A DNA stretch of 64,000 bases from Acholoe squamosa (taxonomy: Eukaryota; Annelida; Polychaeta; Phyllodocida; Polynoidae). Every line of letters starts with the position of its first letter. The first letter of the stretch is position 1. The stretch covers positions 48,159,269-48,223,268 of the forward strand of contig OX439041.1 of assembly GCA_949317995.1 (NCBI GenBank). The letters are read 5' to 3'. Below the pieces are notes generated by a model, which was given only the letters and a program-made list of their open reading frames with translations, did not search any database and was not told the DNA's origin. Positions 25,107 through 36,000 of the stretch are shown one piece after another. The position numbers and the translations under genes are program-made.

Positions 25107-25571
25107 AGGGGTAGACACTAACTTTTTTTAGCCACTTGCCAACTGGCCCAACAGCCTCAGAAATCTATTGGCCCGCAGCTAAAGCTGTTGGCCCGGGTTT
25201 TGTAGGTTGAAAATCTCGTGTGACATAAAAAAAAGAAAAAGTCCAGAATTTCTAACTCAATCCCAGTCTATTCCCCATAATTATAGGCACCTGTTCTATA
25301 TTTAGATATACAATTTTTCCTTCCTTCCTACTGACACAAATGATATCGGAAAAGTAATGGTCACCTGAGGCATTTGTGATAGATATCACAACTATCGATC
25401 TTGATGAATAAACCAATATAGTTATGATGATTTTTTTTTGTCTGTATAAATGCAGTAGACTTTACTACGGTGAGGCCCCAGTGGGAAGCCACGCCAGCAA
25501 GGTTTTTGAAAAAAATCACTTGCCAAAACTCAAAACTACTGGCCCCCCGGCCAATGTTAGTGGTTACCCCT
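25107..25571. mobile_element. Possible 465-bp TIR element
   Basis: The ends AGGGGTAGACACTAAC and the inverse of AGGGGTAACCACTAAC form a 16-bp TIR with two mismatches. The interior holds two related cacttgcca segments and C/G-rich ggcccgg blocks. No target duplication is evident, so the boundaries are uncertain. Confidence 0.5.
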
Positions 25572-26008
25572 GCTCAGTCTTTATTGTCTGGAGTTTTCAA
25601 GTATAATTGGGGGGGGGGCGTGCTTTGCTGTGTAGCTATACCTATAGAACGACCCCCCCCCCCCCCCCACTCCATTCTTATATTGGGGTTTCAGGGTGGG
25701 GGGGGGGATAACGACTTTTCTCAAGCTGAATTGTGAACACACTAAGTGGAATACAAACCGAGAGTGTGGTGAGAAACTTGATAAGTCGGGACCAGATCAA
25801 ACATTGTTTTTGAATAGAATTTATCACCTGGTAGTTTCTATACAATCTGGGTGTGCTGAATCCAAATCTGCATGACATTTGGTATTTTCACTTTTCACCC
25901 CCGAAATAGCAAAAACAAAATGGCTGCTAATCTTTACTTAAAACTTTCAGATATGAGCAGATGTAAGGTAATGCAGACTGCTGCAAAAGGTGATATAAGC
26001 CTGAAAAA

Positions 26009-26011
<3 letters not shown>

Positions 26012-26093
<82 letters not shown>

Positions 26094-26118
26094 GATATAT
26101 ATATATAATATATATATA
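26012..26118. repeat. Long (TA)n microsatellite with GATA-like interruptions
   Basis: About 107 bp of TA dinucleotides interrupted twice by acg. It directly abuts the first readable codons of the YR retrotransposon ORF at 26120. The ORFs rich in Y and I on both strands are artefacts of this tract. Confidence 0.95.
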
Positions 26119-26119
26119 G

Positions 26120-26683
26120 GTTGACACTATTGACCCTCCCCTGCCCGAAATTGATGTACCCGGTGTCAATGAATGCGTTCCCGGTGTCAATGAATGCGTT
26201 CCCAGTGTCAATGAATACGTTCCTGGTGTCAATGTCCCCAATGTTGATGAATGTGCCCCATCTAAAACCAATGTTGATGAATGTGCCCCTTCTACAGCCA
26301 ATGTTGATGTTTGTACTCAAGCCACCACATTTGTACAAAATGTTGATGTATGTGCCCCTACTATCTATGCTAAAGGTTCAATGTGTGATGACAGTGTTAT
26401 GGATACGGGACTGTTGCCGGCGGGTGACAGCCATGAATTTGTTGATGCACAAAATGACTACTCTGACCCTGTATGCAGTGTTGATGTCAATATTGGTTTG
26501 TCACCCGTGGGTGAGAATGTGTCACCTGCCAGTGACGGCTACTATACCAGCAGTGTATGTGATCCTGATACTTGTGTTAGCAATGTTGTTGTCATGGATG
26601 TGGTAGATACTGTTCCAGTGAGTGGTAACACACCAGTATGCCTTGTATACATACCTAGTGTCACTGAACCAATAGTAGTTTAG
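26120..26683 (+). pseudogene. YR retrotransposon upstream ORF (gag-like), 5' truncated
   Basis: One frame is open for about 187 codons from the (TA)n edge to TAG. It begins with repeats of the type GVNECVP and NVDECAPS, then becomes acidic and valine-rich. No zinc knuckle is visible. Its position before the RT suggests a gag-like or N-terminal polyprotein segment. The start codon is not preserved. Confidence 0.5.
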
Positions 26684-27068
26684 AGACTGTGTCATCAGTA
26701 TATGTGCATGCGAGCACAAAATCGGGCCTGTCAGCTCAGTCCTTGTAGGTTAGCTGAAGAATTCATGTGTGTGTTCAAGATGATTTTGTATTAGCTGGTG
26801 TTAACAGTGGGTTCACTATGGTAGACAACACCCACACAGACTCCTATGATTGTAGTAACTACTCCAGTATACTTGATGATCAATTCAGTGTAGAAATGAA
26901 AGACACAATTGTCAGAGAGTTGAAGGAGGGCAAGGTCACCTTAGCTATTGACTCACCTAGGTGCTTTCATAGTCTTGGTGCAATCAAGAAAAACGATGGC
27001 ACCCTCAGACCAATCACTGTCTGTAAAAGACCTTTGAACAGATCCATAAATAACTTCATGGATCATAC

Positions 27069-27142
<74 letters not shown>

Positions 27143-27538
27143 TGTAATCCCTGTGACTACATTTGTTCTATTGACTTGTCCCAAGCCTATAGGAGTGTGA
27201 ACATTGATAAAGCCAATGCTTCTTACCAGTGCTTTAGATGGAACTTGGGAGAGGGTGAGCAAATATTTGAAGACAGAGTGCTTTCCTTTGGTCTCAAGTG
27301 TGCGCCATATCTATTTACACAAGTGGGAGATTACATTGTCAGGTGTATGCACCGCCGAGGATTTTACCAGGTTTCTAACTATATCGATGACCTGGCAGTT
27401 ATGGGACCCACTTATGATCAATGTGCCTATGCTCAAAGTGTCCTCATATCAGTGGTAGGAAGTATGGGGTTTTCATATAAAATGGCCCAAAGTCACTTGT
27501 CCATCCCAGCAAGCGGTCTGCCTCGGTATCATGATTGA
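26684..27538 (+). pseudogene. YR retrotransposon reverse transcriptase, interrupted
   Basis: The N-terminal part (in the 26767-27071 frame) has NYSSILDDQF, a charged VRELKEGKV segment and LGAIKKNDGTLRPITVCKRP, as in DIRS-type RTs. A (TA)n run at 27072-27140 replaces part of the palm and shifts the frame. The second part carries IDLSQAYRSV, a LSFGLKCAPYLFTQ motif and the catalytic NYIDDLAV box. The enzyme would copy element RNA to DNA. It is non-functional here because of the repeat expansion. Confidence 0.82.
27072..27140. repeat. (TA)n microsatellite inside the RT gene
   Basis: About 34 TA dinucleotides sit between two RT blocks. The residues normally between the fingers and palm motifs appear to be missing, so the tract replaced or expanded within coding sequence. 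Confidence 0.95.
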
Positions 27539-27540
27539 CA

Positions 27541-28106
27541 GCCAGTCAATGGAAATTAGTCTACCGGGTGAAAAGTCGTTTATACTTTACCAGACATTGT
27601 ATGACATTGCTTCAAAACAGACTGCCACTAAACGTTGACTCCAGAAGCTGGTGGGCATCCTTGGCCATTGTTCCACAGTGGTTTGGGGCGGCCGTACCTT
27701 CAGTCGCAGGGTGATGAACTTAACCAATAGTGTCAAGGAGGGGCCCTATTGAGTGAGACTAAATGATCAGTTCCGAGCAGACTTAAGGTGGTGGAAAGCC
27801 TTTGCGGGAGTCTTTAACGGCAAGGCCAGGATTTCATGCCCCAAAACTCCTTCAGCTGTTATTTCATGTGAATCATCATCCCGGTTGGGGGCTTACCACA
27901 TGGGAGACTGGCTCTATGGTGTCTGGTTCTACAAGTACATACCAACACTCCCACACTATCCTGACCATTTCTTCCCGGTCCCTACATTTGATGATTTGTC
28001 TCATGACATCAACATCCAGGAACTGTGGCCGGTACTGATGGCCGAAGTCAGGTGGGGGCCAGTGTATAGGGACTCTACTATCCTCATTCTGATTGATAAC
28101 ACGTAA
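27541..28106 (+). pseudogene. YR retrotransposon RT connection and RNase H
   Basis: After the RT, reading with frame changes gives a connection (QKLVGILGHCSTVVWGGR), a FRADLRWWKAF segment, and RNase H-like blocks (SSRLGAYHMGDWLYG, NIQELWPVLMAEVRWGP, ILILIDNT). In-frame TGA codons occur near 27639 and 27749 and TAA near 28103. Homology to the DIRS/Ngaro RNase H is by motif recognition. Confidence 0.65.
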
Positions 28107-28158
28107 GTGTGCAGGATGTTGAGCTCGTAACAATGTCAGCATGGACCTACTGTGAGAA

Positions 28159-28706
28159 TTGTACAGGTCAAGATGGAAAGACTATCATGAGTTTTGTGCT
28201 TTCTTTGACATTCAGCCACTTCCATGTACCCAAGAGAGTGTTTGTTTATATGTGGCATACCTAGCCCGGAGGCTTAAGTATTCCAGCATTGAACAGTATG
28301 TAAGTGCCTTGTCGTATCTGCAGCACCTGCATGGATATACTTCAGTCAATGCTACCAACTTCATGGTCAAACGGACCATGTTAGGAGCCAAACGTAAGCT
28401 GGGTTATTCACCTGTACAGACTATGCCTTTGGAGCCTACACATCTCCAATTCTACAAGCATCTGGACATGTCAGTGTCCTTTCAACTGTGTTGGTGGACT
28501 GCATCCATTACTGCCTTCCACAGCCTTTTACACAAGGCACATGTAACAAGTTCCTCTCAAGCTATATGTCTACAAGGTGTATCATTCAATGATTGGGGAC
28601 TACTCCTGACCTTGCCTAGCACAAAGACAATTCAATATGGTTAGCGGGTGCTTGAAATTCCATTCAGCATCAAACAGGATCACCATTATGTGTCACCTCC
28701 TATGTT
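28159..28706 (+). pseudogene. YR retrotransposon tyrosine recombinase, degenerate
   Basis: The core-binding domain is clear (WKDYHEFCAFFDIQPLP, YVAYLARRLKYSSIEQYVSA). The catalytic domain begins but the expected LLRKSN-type motif around the first catalytic arginine reads LLHKAH, and a TAG follows TKTIQYG. This enzyme would integrate the circular cDNA by site-specific recombination. The loss of the arginine motif and the stop show inactivity. The gene is then cut by the short retroposon at 28707-28882. Confidence 0.75.
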
Positions 28707-28882
28707 CCCTAGCCCACTTAAAAGGGTCTATTCTCCTCTTTCCTATCCACTCGGATGTGTATGGTGCACATATGCGCGGGCACCAACATATTCCTCTGTG
28801 AATTGTGTAATGTAGTTCTCGCCATGAATATGACCTTAGATGTCGAAATGGCGTTAAACATCTATTACTCACTCACTCACTC
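28707..28882 (+). mobile_element. Short retroposon copy 1, inserted in recombinase gene
   Basis: Begins ccctagcccacttaaaaggg and ends with a (CTCA)n tail. It is flanked by an 11-bp target duplication, cctcctatgtt (28696-28706 and 28883-28893). The family also occurs at 33853, 38423 and 61921. There is no A/B-box tRNA promoter and no ORF. Variable-length target duplications and a simple-repeat tail indicate target-primed retrotransposition by a LINE. Confidence 0.88.
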
Positions 28883-29272
28883 CCTCCTATGTTTGCCGTC
28901 TCAACGACCACACTGGGATATGGGCAGGTCAGGAAGTGTTTCAGTAGTAGGAGCGAGGCCGCTTATGACCAATGACAATGTCATATTCAGCCTTTGCCAC
29001 CTAACTCCATTGGCTGTCAGAATTGTGTGGTATTGTGGACAAAGTGTCCAGCTATTCCCTCTGCAGAGGTGGAGCATCGTACTTGTCCTCGATTGGTTAG
29101 AATCTTATAGACATTAAATCCCAAGGCGATTGGCAAAGTCTCACTGTATTATTATATCTTGTCGATAGCCTTGATCAGAAAGTGTTGAAGGACAAGGTTG
29201 CAACCTCCTTTCTTCGTGTTTGTGTTTAGTTTATATATTTTCCTTACACTAGGACAATTGAATTGAAGGTTT

Positions 29273-29356
29273 TCGGCGTTAAGAGCGCCAATTGTGAAAA
29301 ACTATATTTACTGTTTGGTTCTTTTTACTTAGTTAAGTAAAGCGGTTCATATGTGA
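29273..29356. repeat. Split direct repeat, first copy
   Basis: Contains gcgttaagagcgccaattgtg and tatttactgtttggttct, repeated at 29576-29656. This matches the B1-A2-B2 terminal layout of Ngaro/PAT elements. Confidence 0.8.
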
Positions 29357-29575
29357 GTGTTATAATTATCTCGGTACAAGTTATTATAACGGTATATATG
29401 TGTAGCGGTTCTGCTCCTAAATATGTGTGTGCTACCCTGGGACTCACACAGGGGGCAGGCCTGCATAGTCTCATCTAGGTCACCTGTCTCCCAGGTAGCC
29501 ACCACACACACAAGAAGGTTACCATATTGTTTGGTTGGTGCCCAATTTTTTCTTTTGTGTGTTTTCCTTAATAAA

Positions 29576-29649
29576 TTAAGAGCGTTAAGAGCACCAATTG
29601 TGACAAACTATATTTACTGTTTGGTTCTATTTCCTTAGTTATAGTGGTT

Positions 29650-29656
<7 letters not shown>
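29576..29656. repeat. Split direct repeat, second copy
   Basis: The second copy of the 29273-29356 sequence, with a few substitutions, running into the (TA)n tract at 29653. Confidence 0.8.

Positions 29657-29725
<69 letters not shown>
29653..29725. repeat. (TA)n microsatellite at the element 3' edge
   Basis: About 36 TA dinucleotides immediately after the second split repeat. Confidence 0.95.
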
Positions 29726-29728
<3 letters not shown>

Positions 29729-31325
29729 TGGTGGCTACCTTCATTAAAAGTCAAAACTTGGTTCTTCAGAAAAATCATGGGTCCTATTCTGAAATCACTG
29801 GTCATTGGCTGCTGGGCCAGTGTTATTCTCTACCCTTTAATAAGCATACACATCTTTTCCGCTGCTTAAGAATAGATATGATAGCTTCTCCTCATGTAAC
29901 ATAATATTTGTAGTCATGATATTCAAGGGTTCAAGAAGGTAGCCATTATCCAGGATGGCATTTCTCATCATTCTTCTAGAAAGACAGTAACATTGTTACT
30001 CCTATTCATCTGATGCTATAATTAATCAAGTCGTACCAGAAGTACCCTGCACGACTAAATCACGACCTTACTCAGCAACTGTAATGTCTCCTGTCATACC
30101 TCCATAGAGTTCAGTGCATTTCCCCCTCTCCTTTCACCTCTGAGGTGTAGTGGCTACTATAACATGTTGAGAAAAGCCCATGAGCATATAAGGAATTTGT
30201 ATGAAAGAAGTTATTCCCAGAAGGCAGAGATAAATAGCACAAATAGACTCAATTGTGAAGTTTTTTTTGGCAACACTTGCCAAATTGTCCAAGTCTTAAG
30301 AAAAGATTGACCTGTCTGTAAAGGTTTATATACCACTGAAGTAAATGCTGTCTGTTTGAAGCAAATACTCAACAATATCGAGTTTCTCTAAGCAATAAAA
30401 TAATCTGAATTCTGAGCCTCCAAAGGCCACAAAGCAAATAACATTGCTATTAAAACATGATGTGTTTATATACCGGCCTTTGTGAGGAGTGATTCATTGA
30501 AAAGGGTGGTTTGGCAAGCAGCCATCTTGCAAAAAGGCTGCCATCTTGGAAAACAGCTGCCATCGTGATTTTCTTAAATTTCATATGAACCTTGAAAGCA
30601 TCTACCATAACAATTCTAAAGCAGCAGAAAAGTTGCAACACATCACAAGCTTATGACAAAATCAGAAGTTTAGATCAGACTGTTTAGTAAATTATTATTT
30701 CAAACCCCTATTTGCACACTATTGAACTCCTCTAAAGTGATCATAAACTACATAATTCGCCTCAGCAGGCTTGGAAACACAAAAATTGACGCTAGAATCA
30801 TGTTAATTGAAGTTATTCATTGTTATACAACAACCATATTTTGACTTCTAATGAAGGCAGCCATCTTGAAACATGAGATATGAGAGATGATCGCTTGGGA
30901 CTTGTACAATTTCAGGCTGGGCATGTACATTTTTGCAGCAGTCTACATTATGTTATCTGTTCATATCTGAAAATTTTAAGTCAAATTGGCAGCCATTTTG
31001 CTTTTGAGATTTCAGGGGTAATAAATGAAAAAGATCAATGCCCTCTGGCAGATTTGGATTCAGCATACCCAAACTACCCTAATCCAACTCTCAGAATACC
31101 TTTTGAGATCTTGGCCCTGACCAAAAGCTCACTTTTAAAGGTATAATTTTTAGGGAGAGGTATCAATTCTATACATTCCTGTAGTAAATCGACCTTTTTT
31201 TTATTAATGGAGGTTAAGAGTTTTGCGTTTGACATAAGGAGTGACATGTTGGGTCCTCAATTACCCCCAAACCTGCTTCGTGCTGTATCAGGGTACACCT
31301 ATTCTGCCCCAGGTCCCTATGGCAT
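29726..31325. other. Non-coding stretch with GCCATCTTG motifs
   Basis: No gene is supported. Three closely spaced gctgccatc-type motifs occur at 30519-30567 and another at 30860. GCCATCTTG resembles the known YY1 site, but a local tandem triplication is an equally good explanation. Confidence 0.4.
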
Positions 31326-31329
31326 GTGT

Positions 31330-31592
31330 ACAGAAGAAGTGGCATGTGTACCTGGGGTACAGTAGGGGTGGCATGTGTACCTGATTGAGGTACAGTAGGG
31401 ATGGCATGTGTACCTGAGGTACAGTAGGGGCGAGATGTGTACCTGGGGTACAGTAGGGGTGGCATATGTACCTGACGTACAGAGGGGTGGCATGTTTACC
31501 TGGGGTACAGTAGGGGGAGATATACATACAGGTACCTGAGGTACAGTAGGGCTTAGATGTGTACCTTGGGTACAGTAGGGGTGATATGTGTA
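31330..31592. repeat. About 30-bp minisatellite
   Basis: Units of gtgtacctggggtacagtag and gggtggcat recur about nine times. Each unit holds the small palindrome ggtac. ORFs on the minus strand (31214-31619) are artefacts. Confidence 0.9.
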
Positions 31593-31596
31593 TATG

Positions 31597-31735
31597 CAAA
31601 AAAAACAACGTTTTCTCAACCTTTGAGAAACGTTTTTTTTAATGTTAAAAAAACATTAAAAAAAACGTGTTCTTTTTGTTGTTTGCAGGGACCCCTACTG
31701 TACCCCAGGTACACATCCTGTCCTTCTGTACCCCA
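31597..31735. repeat. Palindromic insert followed by inverted minisatellite units
   Basis: Contains cgttttctcaacctttgaga then aaacg (a hairpin) and ttaatgttaaaaaaacatta (a second hairpin). After it, the minisatellite unit reappears in inverse orientation (cccctactgtaccccagg). The whole 31330-31735 region is therefore a large imperfect inverted repeat. Confidence 0.7.
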
Positions 31736-32442
31736 GTGATAGTCATGTCTATGGTGTTAAACTCAAACCCCAGCCATTCCAGTGCCTGTGAGGGGGTTGG
31801 CATTTTTTATGGGATAGTTTTAGACCCAGATCTTCAGTGAGAGATAAGAAAGCTTGGCGCGTCTGCGTTGAACATTATGGTTATTAGGCTTACCATTTTA
31901 CCCCTGCTGTTGAATATTTTGTCGACTGGTTGCTAGCTTGAGTGTTGGATGCAGAGAAGGAGAAAGCCGCAGCTACACTTGTACTATTTTCATGTTTCAC
32001 GAGCAGCGTTTCCTTCCTCAGCTGCAGCGGCCACCAGCTGGCCACAGAACTTTCTTCCAGCTCGTACACGAGATACCTCGGATCAATCTGAGGGTCAGAC
32101 CAGGCTGGGCTGGCAGAGTTAGACCACTTGTACACGCCTGACAAAACCTCCTCCGACCAGTCTCTAACCTAGTCCCAGTCAAAGTCTTTAGCATCGAATA
32201 TGACTTGATTAAAATGCTCCACTATTTTAGGCCTATCCTGTACTGGAGTGCATCCACCAGCTTCCACACATATCACACCAACATTACATCGCACAACCAT
32301 CATGTAAGCTAAATAATCTAATTATTATTTTCAGGTGGTTACCACATGGTCATAGAGATAATGATATACATATATTAGGTATTAGTGTACAACCAAAAGA
32401 TGTTCCATGGTCAGAAATCACGTTTTCTAAACATGACATAGT

Positions 32443-32566
32443 GGTGCATCCACTGCGACGGATGGACCATTCTTCTTCCTTCATCCGCATTTTTCTCCAT
32501 AGAAATCAATAATAAATGATACGGATAAAACCGAAGGATGGTCCATCCGTCGGCAGTGGACGCACC
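32443..32566. mobile_element. 124-bp palindromic MITE, copy 1
   Basis: Ends GGTGCATCCACTGCGACGG and its near inverse. The same 124-bp element occurs at 42933-43056. The arms pair over more than 30 bp (ggatggaccatcc segments). No ORF. The target duplication is unclear. Confidence 0.82.
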
Positions 32567-32604
32567 CCTAATTGTTAATCACAACCGACCATCTATATCA
32601 AACA

Positions 32605-32608
<4 letters not shown>

Positions 32609-32660
<52 letters not shown>

Positions 32661-32674
32661 TCTCTCCCTCTCTC
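32609..32674. repeat. (CT)n microsatellite
   Basis: About 33 CT dinucleotides with two CCTCTC interruptions near the end. Confidence 0.95.
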
Positions 32675-32759
32675 AACTTCACGGAGTGCTCTTCTTGAAG
32701 TACTAGTAGTAGGGAGGTTTAACTCCACAGCTCCCAAATTCAATGTACGTGCGTAGGGG

Positions 32760-33786
32760 ATTTACACACGTCAATAATGTGAAAATCGTCCTTTTCATTG
32801 AAATGCATCATTCAGATGCATCACATGAACCTGCTGACCCTGCATTCCCATAAAATGAGTCATATATCAGTTAACATGTCAGAATATTTGTGTTTGACAT
32901 TAACAATAATGTTAATGACAATGTTAAGGCCATTAAACTATACTCCAACATGAAAATAGGGTCATGTTTATCTTTCTGTAAGCCCCACGTTATAAGACAG
33001 AGGGGGTGGTGGGGGATCATATTGTCACATCTTAAAAGAAAAGAACAATATGAAAGTAGATAATCAATTGAGTGGTCTTTCGAATCCTTAACCATGGACT
33101 CTCATGTTTTCAATATACACTGTACAAATAAGGGTTTTAAAATGCTAAACATTCAATTGACTTGGATTACGCCAGCGAATCGTTTGGCAAAATCAAATCT
33201 ACCTCTGGCTGCCGAGGTTTCTGGGACAAATAAAAAGATGAAAAAAGTCAATGGTTATAGCCAAACATCCAACAACTCTCGATCTTTCCTACATTTAATT
33301 CCCCAAAAGGTATACTTAATCACATCACCAAAAGATTCAGTTGGATGCATCCAAAGGTGCATATTTGGGATGTTCCAGGTGGATCTTTTTTGCCTCTGGC
33401 CACTGGGAAGTTTGTGTTCCAAAAAAATCCTACTTTTTGTTTCCCTCTGGCTGCCAAAAATATGATATTAGCTACAAAATCCCTTAATCCAAGTTAACTA
33501 AATTGCCTAACACACTTTATAACCGTGTTTATAATGTCGTGTTAGTCAACAGAATGAATGGAAGAATATATAAAGCTTTATCGATTCTTGGACTTCATAG
33601 TTCAGGTGTCTAGGTAGACCAATCTAACATACATTATAGATGTTATTATTTGGTGTTTATAAGATGGGATTCCTCAATGTTGATTAACAAAGGTTTTTAT
33701 CCTACTGTTGGCCCTCCCTGTGAAGTCAGAAAACCTTCCATCGGTCAAGGGGTTGACAAAAATTACCCTTCCTCAAACTCACCGTA
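32760..33786. other. No recognised feature
   Basis: The ORF at 33094-33465 (+, 123 codons) has no recognisable motif and no convincing composition, so I treat it as random. Confidence 0.4.
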
Positions 33787-34240
33787 CTACGGAGCCCCGG
33801 AAAGGACATCCGTTTTCAACATATTCTTTCTAGAGTTTTTTATGCAACTTTTCGGGCTTCCCTAGCCCACTTAAAAGGGTCTATTTCTCATCTTTCCTAT
33901 CCCCTCGGATGTGTGTGGTGCACATATGCACGGGCACTGACACATTCCTCTGTGAAATTGTGTAATGTAGCTCTTGCCATGAAAAGACCTTAGCTGTCGA
34001 AATGGCGTTAAACATCACTCACTATGCAACTTTTATTTTGGTTTCCTCAGCTTTATTTTCGTTTCAACAACTTTTATTTTCATTTCCGCAACTTTTATTC
34101 TCGTTTCCACAACTAGCTTTTTCATTTTCCCAAGTTACATTTTCGTTTTTGCAAATTAAATTTTCGTTTTCGCAAGTTCAATTTTTATTTTCGCAACTGT
34201 AATTTTCGTTTTCGCAACTTAAACTTTTGTCTCCACAACT
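33787..34240. mobile_element. CTACGGAGCC element with internal 20-22-bp minisatellite, one end lost
   Basis: Starts CTACGGAGCCCCGGAAAGGA, matching the TIR of the complete element at 41967. The interior is about ten units of the type attttcgttttcgcaactt. It is interrupted by the short retroposon at 33853-34022. A right-hand TIR was not found. Confidence 0.55.
33853..34022 (+). mobile_element. Short retroposon copy 2
   Basis: Starts cgggcttccctagcccac and ends catcactcac. A perfect 12-bp target duplication, tatgcaactttt, flanks it (33841-33852 and 34023-34034). The target lies inside the minisatellite of the CTACGGAGCC element. Confidence 0.92.
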
Positions 34241-35696
34241 TGATAGTTTTTTTTGTGTAATATCAATTAATTGTGTTTATTGCTTCTGACACGGCACTTT
34301 TGGTCACGGTACTTTAAATCCCAGGCACCTTGGACTCATAACCATTCAGTCACATGTTAAAAACAGAATGGACCAAACCGTTGGAGTCATGACACTGAGG
34401 ACACCTCCGAAGGGATAGAGCTCAAATGGCCTAATGACATTAAAACATAAATTCTAAAACAACTTGTGGAAGTCTTTATATACAATAATATGGGTCCCGA
34501 ACGTAGAAGGTACCATCATGAACTATAGCTCGATGCAGTAAGTTGGGAACCTAAATCTTAGTTTTTCCTGAATTTTCGCTAAGAAATGCTGTAGTTTAGC
34601 CAAAAATTATCCGATTTACACAATATTTGCAGTAAATGAAAGATAGGACCCATTGTTTTTAGGCCAGGGTAGATGGTATTACATTAATATAGTGCACAGT
34701 TTACCACTGAAGTAAAAATTATAAATTTAAAAATCATTAGTTTAAAAAAATTGCTGTTTTTCAGGGTTTGGCCCTGTATATTTTGTGAAAAAATATTCTA
34801 ATCATCAGTTTTTCATAGATAGTGCATAATACTGACCCATCAAGTTTATAAATGACTATGCTTTTCCTCCTACCTCTATGGTGGGTCATTGCACTATGGG
34901 AGACGTGATTTTTTTTGCAAAAACTGTGATTTTCGGCAAAATTTCTGCTTGTTTTTTTATTTGGGACCACATAGATCATCATATATGGACACGTGATCAC
35001 CCACTGATACCAGAAATATCCATTTTTATGTTCCACTTGATTATCTTTAAAGGCACATGAAATATCTAGTTGTGAGAAGAATTAGGCACATCTTATGATT
35101 CTAGTCTTTGGTGCTGACAACGCCTTTGTTGCTATTTACAGCTAAATAGCTCAATAGTACATCATAATAGGCCTCACATGCCTAATATGGGGTTTTAATA
35201 GCATTTCAATATGGTTTTCAATGAATCATCAGGTCAAAACAACAATTGATGATGGAATTTAATAGAAACAAAAGGGTTTTGCACCATGGATCTGTTCACA
35301 TTGTTCAGGTGTTCAGATATTCTTATCTTGAAAATGATGAAGACATTTACGAGCATGGTGCTTTTCCAGCCCGTATGGGACCTACAGAGGGCATTTTGTC
35401 TAGTCTGACATGTATTATGAGGGAATAATGCATAGCAAATGATTCTGTTTTCTGTCTTCTATTCTGTCCTTGCAGCATATGCAAAAATGTCCCTTGAATG
35501 AAGGCATTTTACATGCACAGCTGCCTCCAAAACTGGAAAACACTCAGGTTCTGAACTTGCTGCATCGAGCTTTATAAGCAAGGGTTCTAAGGGAGGGGGG
35601 TCGTGCGTCCACGCAAAAAAAATCATTTTTTTTATTTATTTGCCTCATTTGAGCCAAAACTTCTGCCCAACCCTCCAACCCACCATCCATCCACTT
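34241..35696. other. No recognised feature
   Basis: AT-rich unique sequence; no supported ORF or repeat. Confidence 0.45.
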
Positions 35697-35968
35697 AGGA
35701 AGTGATCATTTTTTCAACAACAGGGAGGGGCTGATGGGTCAACATTTTTTTTAAGCCCCCCAGAGAGCTGAAAAACGCATGCAAACATGCCCTTTTGACT
35801 TATAGTAAAGAGCGGGCTTTTTCGCTGAATGCAGGTGAAATTATTTTTACCCCCTCCCGGTCAAGGGCTGAAAAAATTCTGACCCCCTGGTCAAGGGGCT
35901 GAAAAAATGCTGACCCCCAAAACACACCAGCTCCCCCCTGTTGTTAAAAAAATGATCACTTCCTCAAA
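35697..35968. mobile_element. About 270-bp inverted-repeat MITE
   Basis: Ends AGGAAGTGATCATTTTTT and the inverse, followed by aacaacaggg on both arms, giving a stem of over 30 bp with few mismatches. Three internal copies of ggggctgaaaaaatgctgac-like sequence lie near the right arm. No ORF. Target duplication unclear. Confidence 0.7.
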
Positions 35969-36000
35969 AGACAAAAACAAATTTAGAGAAACAGAAGATA

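Larger units (their letters stand above)
26119..29656 (+). mobile_element. Decayed tyrosine-recombinase retrotransposon (DIRS/Ngaro type)
   Basis: In order: an upstream ORF, reverse transcriptase with a YIDD box, RNase H, tyrosine recombinase, then two direct copies of a terminal sequence (29273-29356 and 29576-29656) separated by about 220 bp. Reverse transcriptase followed by a tyrosine recombinase, with split direct repeats at the 3' end, is the hallmark of Ngaro/PAT-type elements. The 5' end is lost into the (TA)n tract. Several stop codons, a (TA)n expansion in the RT and an inserted short retroposon show it is inactive. Confidence 0.8.

Noticed and set aside
25927-26338. Minus-strand ORFs rich in Y/I and in short repeats
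   Set aside because: They read through a (TA)n tract and antisense to the retrotransposon ORF.
30519-30567. Cluster of YY1 binding sites
   Set aside because: The three GCCATC motifs form a local tandem triplication; no promoter or gene start is nearby.
33094-33465. 123-codon plus-strand ORF
   Set aside because: No recognisable motif, domain or splice context.
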